Assembly: GCA_022566415.1 (NCBI GenBank)
Contig: JADFIY010000002.1
Location: forward strand, 1-45,609
DNA: 45,609 bases
Origin: Acidobacteriota bacterium
Lineage (GTDB): Bacteria > Actinomycetota > Acidimicrobiia > Spongiisociales > UBA5794
Direction: 5' to 3'
The notes under the pieces are model-generated. The model saw only the letters and a list, made by a program, of their open reading frames with translations, was not told the DNA's origin and made no database searches. Position 1 is the first letter of the stretch, and every line of letters starts with the position of its first letter. The translations under genes and the position numbers were made by a program. Below, in pieces: positions 15,697 through 22,936 of the stretch.

Positions 15697-16281
15697 TCAG
15701 CCATCAGACAGAAATGCCTGGTAGTCCTGTGGCGTGTTGATATCCCGGGGCGCGGTTTGGGCGACCGTCACCCTGGCGACCCTTCCCGAGTCGTCGTACG
15801 ACAGTATCCGCCACAACACCTTCGGCCCTTCGACCTTGGCGGCCTCGTCGAGCGCGGCCCTTGACAGGAGGAACGGGTGGCTGGCCCGATCGAGATACGC
15901 CGTCATCGCCGCCCACGGCGACTCCGCTTCCCACCAGTCGATTACGGTATCGATCACCTCGGAAGAGATCCCGGGCATGTCTGCGGGCAGGGTGACGAAA
16001 GCATCGGCCTCGACCGATTTCGCACCTCGCACCACCGAAGCCATGTTGGGTAGGTGAAAGTCCGGGTTGAAGATCACGGTCGCCCGCTCGGTGACCAGTG
16101 AGTCGCCCACCGCCTTGGCGTTCGCTCCGGTGACGACAACGACATGATCGAGTCGCGACGCCTCCGCGCTGGCGATCACGACATTGAGCAGAGTCGATCC
16201 TCGGTACGGCAAGAGCTGCTTTGGCTCGCCCATGCGGATTGCCGATCCGGCGGCGAGCACAATGCCTGCGATGGCGGCCAT
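15697..16281 (-). CDS. mocA: Molybdenum cofactor cytidylyltransferase-like protein
   Basis: 194 residues of the MobA/MocA nucleotidyltransferase fold. Signature LAAGSAIRMGEPKQLLPYRG at the N-terminus binds NTP; LPADMPGISSEVID provides the metal-binding Asp; RDINTPQDYQAF closes the domain. MocA makes molybdopterin cytosine dinucleotide, the cofactor form used by xanthine-dehydrogenase-family enzymes. It follows the molybdenum subunit gene by one base, so it is the last gene of the dehydrogenase operon. E. coli YgfJ, in the urate island, is the close functional counterpart. Confidence 0.9.
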   Translation of the reverse strand: MAAIAGIVLAAGSAIRMGEPKQLLPYRGSTLLNVVIASAEASRLDHVVVVTGANAKAVGDSLVTERATVIFNPDFHLPNMASVVRGAKSVEADAFVTLPADMPGISSEVIDTVIDWWEAESPWAAMTAYLDRASHPFLLSRAALDEAAKVEGPKVLWRILSYDDSGRVARVTVAQTAPRDINTPQDYQAFLSDG

Positions 16282-16282
16282 C

Positions 16283-18502
16283 TCAGACTCCTGCGATGTC
16301 CTGGGGACGCACCGGCACCCTGTTCAGGGGCCTGCCCGTCGCCGCCCGAATGGCGGCCACGACTGCGGGCGTCGAGCTGATCGTCGGGGACTCACCGATG
16401 CCCTTGGCGCCGAACGGCCCCCAATGGGCAGGCTCTTCGATCAGGCGTGAGCCCACATCGGGCATATCGAGCAGGGTGGGGATCAGATAGTCGGTGAAGG
16501 TCGGGTTCAGGATGACTCCATCCTCCACGATGAGCTCTTCCATGATGGCGAACCCGACCCCCTGGGCGATGCCGCCCTCGAGCTGGCCGACGATGGCTTG
16601 CGGGTTGAGCGCCTTGCCCACATCCTGAGCGGTGTCGATCTGGACCACTCGCACCAGCCCAAGCTCCGGATCGACGTCGACCACGGCCCGATGTGCCGCC
16701 ACCACGAAACCGGCGTGGGGATTGCCCTGACCGAACTCGTCCGGTTCCTCGGTCGGCGGGTGCCGGTAACGAACCCATTGCTCGATTGGGCCGTCGGCGG
16801 TCACCGCGTCGAGGGTCGCCACCAGCTCGCCTCTGTCGTACACCCCGTCGTTGGTGAGCTCGTCACCGCCGAACTGTTGGAGGATCTTGTCGCGGAGCCC
16901 GACGGCGGCCTCATAGACGGCGCCACCGGTCATCTGGGTCTGTCGCGACGCCGAAGTCGACCCGGCCGAGCCAATCTGCGAGGTATCGGCGGAAAGCCAG
17001 GCAACAGCCTCTATGCCCAGCACGGTGCGGGCGATTTGCTCACATATCGTCACCAAGCCTTGGCCTACCTCGATTGCGGCGGTGTGGATCTCCAAACCCG
17101 CCGGGGTCAGGATGAGGAGAACCTCGGAGAAGTCGTCGAACGCCTCGGAGAATGCCAGGTTCTTGAGGCCGAGGGCAAAGCCAACACCCCTCACCACCGC
17201 GTCCTTCGGCGTGGTCAGACCGGTTCCTCCTGGAAGGCGCCTCGGGTCGTCGGGAATTGCCGCGTCCGGCATCGGGATCGACTCGAGCTCATCGATGACT
17301 CGCAGCGTCGGCAGCGAGCCCTCAACGATCTGACCCGACGTTGCCAGCGGGTCTCCCGGGCCGAGGGCATTTCGCCGACGCACCTCGAGCGGGTGCAGCC
17401 CGAGCACCTCGGCGAGCCGGTCCATCTGACTCTCGTAGGCAAAACACACCTGCACCGCCCCGAAGCCGCGCATCGCCCCTGCCGGTGGATTGTTGGTCCT
17501 GGACACGGCGGCGTCTACAAAGACGTTGTCGCATTTGTACGGGCCAACGGTGAAGAACGAGGCGTTGGCGAGCACAGCATGGCTGGTGTGAGCGTAAGCG
17601 CCGCCGTCGAGGACCATGTCGACGGTCACCTTCACCAGCCTCCCCTCATCATCGGCCTCGTGCCGGTACCGCATCCGAGCAGGATGGCGCTTGACGTGGC
17701 CGGCGAACGACTCGGTCCGGTCGTACACGATGCGCACCGGGCGGCCGGTCCGTAACGCCAGCATCGCAACATGGATGTGCAGCGAGATGTCCTCGCGGGC
17801 TCCGAAGGCACCGCCGATCCCGACAGGGTGGCACCGGACGTCGTCGGGCTCCATGCCGAGGCTGGCGATGATCTGGGCGTGGTCGATGTGGATCCACTGG
17901 CTGGTCACATGGAGATCCACCCCACCGCTGCCATCCGGGATCGCCAACCCCGCTTCGGGGCCGAGCGGGGCCTGATCCTGGATGGCGGTCTCGTACTCAC
18001 CCTCGATCACCACCGACCCTGCGGCGTCGGCGTCACCGCGGCGGATCACCATGTCGCGATAGGTCTCCCCCGCCGCTCTCGCCTGGTCGGGGTCGGTGAC
18101 CGGTGGGAGCGGCTCCCACTCGACGATGATCGCCTCAACCGCGGCCCTGGCCGTCTCCTGGTCATCGGCGGCCACGATCGCAACCGGCTCTCCCCAATAC
18201 CGGGCAACGCCATCGCACAATACGGGCTGATCCGGCTCCACCTGGCCGAAGGTGGGACGGCCGGGAACGTCGTCCTGGGTGAGGACCGCCCTGACGCCGG
18301 ACATGACCACGGCGGGGGTGATGTCGAGCTCGACCAACCTGGCGTGCGCATACGGGCTGCGCAGCGTGGCCCCCCACAGCATGCCGTCAATCCACAGATC
18401 TGAGCCGTAGGCGAAGTTGCCGCTGAGCTTGGCGACGCCGTCCGGCCGCGGCGCGTTCTCACCGATCCCGGCGGCAACGCGTTCCTTGGTGCCGACGGTC
18501 AT
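16283..18502 (-). CDS. Xanthine dehydrogenase family molybdenum-binding subunit
   Basis: 739 residues, normal length for the large subunit of three-gene hydroxylases. N-terminal RPDGVAKLSGNFAYGSDL, then GIGGAFGAREDISLHIH (cofactor loop), GHVKRHPARMRYRH and AMRGFGAVQVCFAYES; the catalytic glutamate is Glu704 in GAKGIGESPTIS. ATG 18502 overlaps the ferredoxin-type subunit stop by ATGA. The motif set resembles purine-oxidising dehydrogenases (PucD-like) rather than CO or aldehyde oxidoreductases. Substrate is probably xanthine or hypoxanthine, supported by the neighbouring 8-oxoguanine-deaminase-like gene and MocA; this is family-level inference. Confidence 0.9.
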   Translation of the reverse strand: MTVGTKERVAAGIGENAPRPDGVAKLSGNFAYGSDLWIDGMLWGATLRSPYAHARLVELDITPAVVMSGVRAVLTQDDVPGRPTFGQVEPDQPVLCDGVARYWGEPVAIVAADDQETARAAVEAIIVEWEPLPPVTDPDQARAAGETYRDMVIRRGDADAAGSVVIEGEYETAIQDQAPLGPEAGLAIPDGSGGVDLHVTSQWIHIDHAQIIASLGMEPDDVRCHPVGIGGAFGAREDISLHIHVAMLALRTGRPVRIVYDRTESFAGHVKRHPARMRYRHEADDEGRLVKVTVDMVLDGGAYAHTSHAVLANASFFTVGPYKCDNVFVDAAVSRTNNPPAGAMRGFGAVQVCFAYESQMDRLAEVLGLHPLEVRRRNALGPGDPLATSGQIVEGSLPTLRVIDELESIPMPDAAIPDDPRRLPGGTGLTTPKDAVVRGVGFALGLKNLAFSEAFDDFSEVLLILTPAGLEIHTAAIEVGQGLVTICEQIARTVLGIEAVAWLSADTSQIGSAGSTSASRQTQMTGGAVYEAAVGLRDKILQQFGGDELTNDGVYDRGELVATLDAVTADGPIEQWVRYRHPPTEEPDEFGQGNPHAGFVVAAHRAVVDVDPELGLVRVVQIDTAQDVGKALNPQAIVGQLEGGIAQGVGFAIMEELIVEDGVILNPTFTDYLIPTLLDMPDVGSRLIEEPAHWGPFGAKGIGESPTISSTPAVVAAIRAATGRPLNRVPVRPQDIAGV

Positions 18503-18960
18503 GTGCCGTCCCCCGCCAGCCGGTCGAAGGCGCGGAGCAGCGCTCCGTAGCCGGTGCAGCGACAGATGTTGCCGGAGAACGCCTCTCGCATCGCTTCCTC
18601 GTCGGGGTTGGGGTTGGCTGCGAACAGATGGGCGGCGGTGATGACAAAGCCTGGGGTGCAGAAGCCACATTGCACCCCGCCCTCGTCGAGGATCGCCTGT
18701 TGGATCGGGTGTAGGACGCTGCCGTGGGCGATCCCCTCGACCGTTGTGATCGTCGTCCCTTCACAATCGCCCACCATGACGAGACAAGAGCACAGGTTGG
18801 CGCCGTCGACGATCACCGAACACGACCCACACTCACCCTGCTCGCAGGCGTTCTTGGATCCGGCAAGACCGAGGTTGTCGCGGAGCACCGTCAGCAGGCT
18901 CTCCCACCCTGCGACGGTGGCGCTGCGTTCCTCTCCGTTGATGGTGAAGGTGACGATCAT
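18499..18960 (-). CDS. [2Fe-2S] subunit of xanthine dehydrogenase family enzyme
   Basis: 153 residues carrying two complete [2Fe-2S] sites. The plant-ferredoxin type uses Cys39, Cys44 and Cys47 (ACEQGECGSC) plus Cys59 (or 57). The alpha-helical type uses Cys98, Cys101 (QCGFCTPG), Cys133 and Cys135 (ICRCTGYG). It passes electrons from molybdenum to FAD. The start at ATG 18960 overlaps the FAD gene stop by ATGA. The intact clusters contrast sharply with the cysteine-free equivalent domain of the XdhD protein at 22933-25839. Confidence 0.95.
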   Translation of the reverse strand: MIVTFTINGEERSATVAGWESLLTVLRDNLGLAGSKNACEQGECGSCSVIVDGANLCSCLVMVGDCEGTTITTVEGIAHGSVLHPIQQAILDEGGVQCGFCTPGFVITAAHLFAANPNPDEEAMREAFSGNICRCTGYGALLRAFDRLAGDGT

Positions 18961-19760
18961 GCGGCCAGGCACCTCTCCACCAGGCGGCGGGCGAGGACCC
19001 CGGAAGCGTGTCTCCGATAGGCCTCCGTCGATCGGTGATCGGAGATCGGTCGAACCTCGTCGGAGACGATGCGGGCGAACTCTGTCAGCGCCGCATCGGA
19101 GATCGATGTCTCCGCGTTGATCATCTCCTCTGCTCGGTAGGCGCGGATCGGCACGGGTGCCACCGAGCCCAGCGCCACCCGGAACCCGTCTTCGCCTCGG
19201 GCAACAACGCAGTTCACCATGGCGATCACCATCACATTGCGAACCCCAACCTTGGCGAACTCCTGGGAGACCGGCATGTGCTCGGGCAGGAGAATCGCGG
19301 TGATGATCTCGTCGGGAGCGAGCGTCGTCTCTTTCACCCCGACGAAGAACTCGTCCCACGCGATGATCCGGGTACCACGCCTCTGCGAGGCGACCTCGAT
19401 CTCGGCATCGATCGCCGCGATCCAGGGCAGCCCATCCCCCGCCGGGCTCGCCGTCGCCACGTTGCCACCCAGGGTGCCGGCGGCACGGATCTGCGGCGAT
19501 CCGATGGTCCGGGCGAGTTGAGCGAGGGCTCGGTGCGGACCGTCCTCGAGACGCGCCCAGGTCACCGCAGCCCCGATGCGCCGACCTTCCCACTCCAGCA
19601 GCTCCTCGCAACTGCGCACCGCGATGACTCCGGCTGGGCGGTGATAGCTGAGATTCACCTCCACCATGAGGTCGGTGCCCCCGGCGAGCAATTCTGCCTC
19701 AGGGTGCTCGGCCCTCGCATCGAGCGCGGTTGATAGATCACCAGCAGCCAAGAAGTCCAT
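18957..19760 (-). CDS. FAD-binding subunit of xanthine dehydrogenase family enzyme
   Basis: 267 residues. ELLAGGTDLMVEVNLSYHRP and SPQIRAAGTLGGNVATASPAGDGLP are the two FAD-contact loops of the CoxM/XdhB family. First gene of the dehydrogenase operon FAD, Fe-S, Mo, mocA, all joined by ATGA overlaps or a one-base gap. It lies 50 nt after the amidohydrolase gene on the same strand. No Shine-Dalgarno is present; TAGGTT is seven bases upstream of ATG 19760, so an internal leaderless promoter is likely. Confidence 0.93.
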   Translation of the reverse strand: MDFLAAGDLSTALDARAEHPEAELLAGGTDLMVEVNLSYHRPAGVIAVRSCEELLEWEGRRIGAAVTWARLEDGPHRALAQLARTIGSPQIRAAGTLGGNVATASPAGDGLPWIAAIDAEIEVASQRRGTRIIAWDEFFVGVKETTLAPDEIITAILLPEHMPVSQEFAKVGVRNVMVIAMVNCVVARGEDGFRVALGSVAPVPIRAYRAEEMINAETSISDAALTEFARIVSDEVRPISDHRSTEAYRRHASGVLARRLVERCLAA

Positions 19761-19767
19761 TGGCGTA

Positions 19768-19773
19768 AACCTA
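19768..19773 (-). promoter_or_regulatory. Leaderless -10 box of the xanthine dehydrogenase operon
   Basis: TAGGTT on the minus strand ends seven bases before ATG 19760, with no ribosome-binding site between. Confidence 0.45.
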
Positions 19774-19810
19774 GCCGACCCTTCGTCACACCCCGTCTCA
19801 GCGAGAAGAG

Positions 19811-21169
19811 CTAGCCCAACAGCCGATTGGCCGCCGCGTTGTGCCGCTCCAGCAACTGCGGCAGGTCGATGCCTACGATCTCCCCCTCGGTCACCACCGC
19901 ACGTCCGTGGACGTAGGTGTGGTCGACAGCGACCGGAGCGGCAAACAGCACCGCGGCCAGCGGATCGCCCAGGGCTCCGGCGTACTCGACCCGGTCCAGG
20001 GAGATCGCGGTGAAGTCGGCGGCCTTGCCGGGCTCGAGCGAACCGACGTCGGTCCGGCCGAGCACGGCGGCCGACCCTCTCGTTGCCAGCCGCAGCGCCT
20101 CGCGGGCCGAAAAAAGGGGGCCTTCCTCACCGGCGGCGTCGAGCCGGGCGAGCAGCATTGCCTGACGGGCCTCGCCAAGCAGATGGCTGCCATCGTTGCT
20201 CGCCGAACCGTCGACCCCCAACCCGGTCCTCACCCCGGCGGCGAGATACTTGCGCAGCGGGCCTATGCCCGAGGCGAGGCGCATGTTGGACGTCGGGCAG
20301 TGGGCCACGCCGGTGCCCGCCGACGCCATACGGGCGATCTCGGCGTCGTCGACAAAGACGCCGTGGGCGTACCACACGTCTTCTCCGGCCCAGCCCAGAT
20401 CTTCCATCAGCTCGACGGGCCGCATCCCACAGAGCCCAAAACAGAACTGCTCCTCGTCGAGGGTCTCGGCCACGTGCGTGTGCAGATGTACTCCGTACGC
20501 CCGGGCCAGGGCGGCAGCCTCCCGCATCAGATCGGTCGTCACCGTGAACGGCGAGCACGGGGCGACGACGACGCGCAACATGGCGCCCGGTTCGGGATCA
20601 TGAAACGTCTCAATCGCTACCTGGGTTTCGGAAAGGATGACCGATTCGCTCTCGACGACCGAGTCCGGTGACAGCCCGCCGTCGCTTTCCCCGAGTGACA
20701 TCGATCCCCGGGCCAGGTGGACCCGGAGCGGGATCGCCTCCGCAGCCTCTACCTGGTCTTCAAACGATGAGCCGTTGGGATACAAGTAAAGGTGGTCCGA
20801 CGAGGTGGTGCATCCAGACAATGCCAGCTCGGCGAGGGCGACCTGGGTTGAGAGCGAAACGTCTTCCGGGGTCATCCGCGCCCAGATCGGATACAGGGCG
20901 CGCAGCCAGTCGAACAGACCGGCGTCTTGGGCGCCGGGTACCGCCCTGGTCAGCGTTTGATAAAAGTGGTGGTGGGTGTTGATCAGCCCGGGCAGGACAA
21001 CGTGGCCGGAGAGATCGAGCACCTCGTCGGCATCGTCGGGAAGGTCCACGGTCGGCCCGACCTGTTCGATCCATCCGTCTACCGCATACAGGCCCCCATC
21101 ATCGATCTCGGTGCCCGCATCATCCATCGTCGCCAGCACGGTGGTGTGTTTGATCAGAAGGCTGCTCAC
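19811..21169 (-). CDS. Amidohydrolase, 8-oxoguanine deaminase type
   Basis: 452 residues of the ATZ/TRZ amidohydrolase family. Metal ligands are in LPGLINTHHHFYQTLTRA, LHTHVAET, AHGVFV and GLGVDGSASND. The block FDWLRALYPIWARM followed by SDHLYLYPNG is what I associate with 8-oxoguanine deaminases, which yield urate and ammonia. GTG 21169 is preferred because TACTGT lies eight bases upstream and the protein begins SSLLIKHTTVLATMD; TTG 21178 would add three residues. It sits just before the xanthine dehydrogenase operon on the same strand, so both would deliver urate. Confidence 0.87.
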   Translation of the reverse strand: MSSLLIKHTTVLATMDDAGTEIDDGGLYAVDGWIEQVGPTVDLPDDADEVLDLSGHVVLPGLINTHHHFYQTLTRAVPGAQDAGLFDWLRALYPIWARMTPEDVSLSTQVALAELALSGCTTSSDHLYLYPNGSSFEDQVEAAEAIPLRVHLARGSMSLGESDGGLSPDSVVESESVILSETQVAIETFHDPEPGAMLRVVVAPCSPFTVTTDLMREAAALARAYGVHLHTHVAETLDEEQFCFGLCGMRPVELMEDLGWAGEDVWYAHGVFVDDAEIARMASAGTGVAHCPTSNMRLASGIGPLRKYLAAGVRTGLGVDGSASNDGSHLLGEARQAMLLARLDAAGEEGPLFSAREALRLATRGSAAVLGRTDVGSLEPGKAADFTAISLDRVEYAGALGDPLAAVLFAAPVAVDHTYVHGRAVVTEGEIVGIDLPQLLERHNAAANRLLG

Positions 21170-21177
21170 GGGCGCCA

Positions 21178-21183
21178 ACAGTA
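21178..21183 (-). promoter_or_regulatory. Leaderless -10 box of the amidohydrolase gene
   Basis: TACTGT on the minus strand ends eight bases before GTG 21169. No ribosome-binding site is visible. Confidence 0.35.
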
Positions 21184-21211
21184 GAGCTTCGCCGGTCGCG
21201 GCAACGACGAA

Positions 21212-22060
21212 CTAGTGATCGCCGCCCAACGAGCTCGGATCGAACGGGAGCGGTCCGGTGAGCTCGGGCGATAGTGTCTCCACATTCCACACACCCACCC
21301 AGCGGGATTGGCCATCGGGGCCGGTGAAGTCCTGCACGATGCGCAGCGCCGCCCCGGTTTCGTCAAGCCAGACGTCCGCTCGGTCCCCGCCATCAACAAG
21401 AGCCAACCGAACGGTTGCCGTATCAGCCACCCGCTCGTAGCCCACGATTTCGGGTTGGGCGTCGAGCACCAACGCGGCGGCGCTTTGTGCCATCGACCAA
21501 TCGGAAAGAGGTCCGAACACCGGCCATTCGAACCCAACTGCCTCGTGCCAGGTTCCGTCTTCCTCTGGGTACATCGTTCCGAACCCCGGCACCGCGATCT
21601 GGCGGTATCCCGACGGTGCGTCCCAGATGACGAGCCCATCGAAGTAGGTGATGGTCATTTGCTGGTTGAGCTGGCTTGTATCGAGCCCTTGCCCCACCAG
21701 TACTTCGAGCCCATCGACAGCCGCAAGGGAACTCGATATCCGAGCACGCGGGTGCGGCATCCCAAAGGCGCCAACGAGCGGCTCCAGCTCATCGATCGAG
21801 GGAAACCCAGCGGGTCGGGGGATAACAACGCCGGGTAAGGCTTGGACCGCAGCGGCTCGAGCTGCGACCGTACCGGCACCATCGGTCGTGCTTGCAACGA
21901 ACGTAGCTCCGGGGGGGACCCGTGCCGTCGCGACCCCCGTGGTGGTGCTGGTGGCAACGGTTGCCGCGAGGTCGGTGGCCCAATCGCTGGTTTCGGCGCG
22001 AGCTGTCGCACAGGCGGTGACGAGGACCGCCGGGAGCAGGAACAATGCCCAACGGGTCAT
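21212..22060 (-). CDS. Secreted lipoprotein of unknown function
   Basis: 282 residues. ATG 22060 begins a lipoprotein signal peptide (ALFLLPAVLV then TAC with cysteine about residue 17) followed by a Thr/Ser/Ala-rich linker. The remainder (WDAPSGYRQIAVPGFGTMYP ... VRLALVDGGDRADVWLDETG) looks like an all-beta lipocarrier-type domain (LolA/LppX style) but I cannot assign it. It is 42 nt upstream of the amidohydrolase gene and divergent from ygfM. The much longer open frame upstream of ATG 22060 is a shadow of ygfM. Confidence 0.75.
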   Translation of the reverse strand: MTRWALFLLPAVLVTACATARAETSDWATDLAATVATSTTTGVATARVPPGATFVASTTDGAGTVAARAAAVQALPGVVIPRPAGFPSIDELEPLVGAFGMPHPRARISSSLAAVDGLEVLVGQGLDTSQLNQQMTITYFDGLVIWDAPSGYRQIAVPGFGTMYPEEDGTWHEAVGFEWPVFGPLSDWSMAQSAAALVLDAQPEIVGYERVADTATVRLALVDGGDRADVWLDETGAALRIVQDFTGPDGQSRWVGVWNVETLSPELTGPLPFDPSSLGGDH

Positions 22061-22153
22061 GAACCAATGATCGGCGGTGACTCCCAGACCTTGATGGGCC
22101 GCTCGACTCCAATCGTTGACGCAGCCCGCATCTGATGAGAACACCGGCATCGG

Positions 22154-22159
22154 TAGAAT
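22154..22159 (+). promoter_or_regulatory. -10 box of the ygfM-xdhD operon
   Basis: TAGAAT, a good match to TATAAT, lies 45 nt before GTG 22205. AGGAG at about 22192-22197 provides a ribosome-binding site, so this operon has a leader. The -35 position is not clearly conserved. Confidence 0.4.
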
Positions 22160-22204
22160 GTGGAAAACCGTCGCTATGCGCGCCTGAGAGGAGCGATCTC
22201 GACC

Positions 22205-22936
22205 GTGATCCGCACCTACCACCGACCCACAACGCTCGAGGACGCTCTCTCTCTGCTGGAGTCGGACGACGCCGCGGTCCTCGCTGGGGGCACATCGCTG
22301 ATCCCCTCGCTGATCCCCGCCGGTACAGCAACGGCGGTCGTCGACCTCCAGGACCTTGACCTCGACACCATCGGTCTCGACAACGACCGCATCGCCATCG
22401 GTGCGATGGCACGCATCAGGGACCTCGTCGAGTCCGATCTGGTGCCGTTGATCCTGCGTGACCTCGCCAGACGCGAGGCTCCGAACACGATTCGCAACGC
22501 GGCAACGTTGGGAGGAACCATCGCATCGCGGGATCCGGAGAGCGAGCTGGTTGCCGGCCTGCTCGTCCACGACACCAGGGTCACGATCGTCACCGGCGAC
22601 GGACCGCAAACGGTCGCTCTCCCCGACTACCTCGCAACACCGACGCCCGGGATCATCACCGGTGTCACCATCGAGCGCGGAGGGGCCGCGAAAGCACAAC
22701 GGACAGGGCGCACCCCCGCCGACCGGCCGATCGTGATGGCGGTGGCGCGGCGCACCGACGATGGGGCGGTGCATCTCGCCCTGACCGGGATCGCGGCATT
22801 CCCCGTGCTCGTCGATGTCGGCGAGCTCACCGCGTTCGACCCGCCAGGAGACTTCCGCGGCACCACCGAATACCGGCGCCATCTCGCCGAGACCCTGGCG
22901 GCTCGCGTGATCACCGCGGTCGGTGAATCCATATGA
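22205..22936 (+). CDS. ygfM: FAD-binding molybdopterin dehydrogenase subunit, YgfM type
   Basis: 243 residues. AVLAGGTSLIPSLIPAG and NTIRNAATLGGTIASRDPES are the FAD loops; the region between (TAVVDLQDLDLDTIGLDNDR) matches the wording of E. coli YgfM as I recall it. The family is named as putative selenate-reductase FAD subunit, a name not supported by biochemistry. GTG 22205 follows AGGAG. It overlaps xdhD by ATGA (22933-22936), as in E. coli where ygfM precedes xdhD. It presumably receives electrons from, or gives them to, the XdhD molybdenum site. Confidence 0.87.
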   Translation: MIRTYHRPTTLEDALSLLESDDAAVLAGGTSLIPSLIPAGTATAVVDLQDLDLDTIGLDNDRIAIGAMARIRDLVESDLVPLILRDLARREAPNTIRNAATLGGTIASRDPESELVAGLLVHDTRVTIVTGDGPQTVALPDYLATPTPGIITGVTIERGGAAKAQRTGRTPADRPIVMAVARRTDDGAVHLALTGIAAFPVLVDVGELTAFDPPGDFRGTTEYRRHLAETLAARVITAVGESI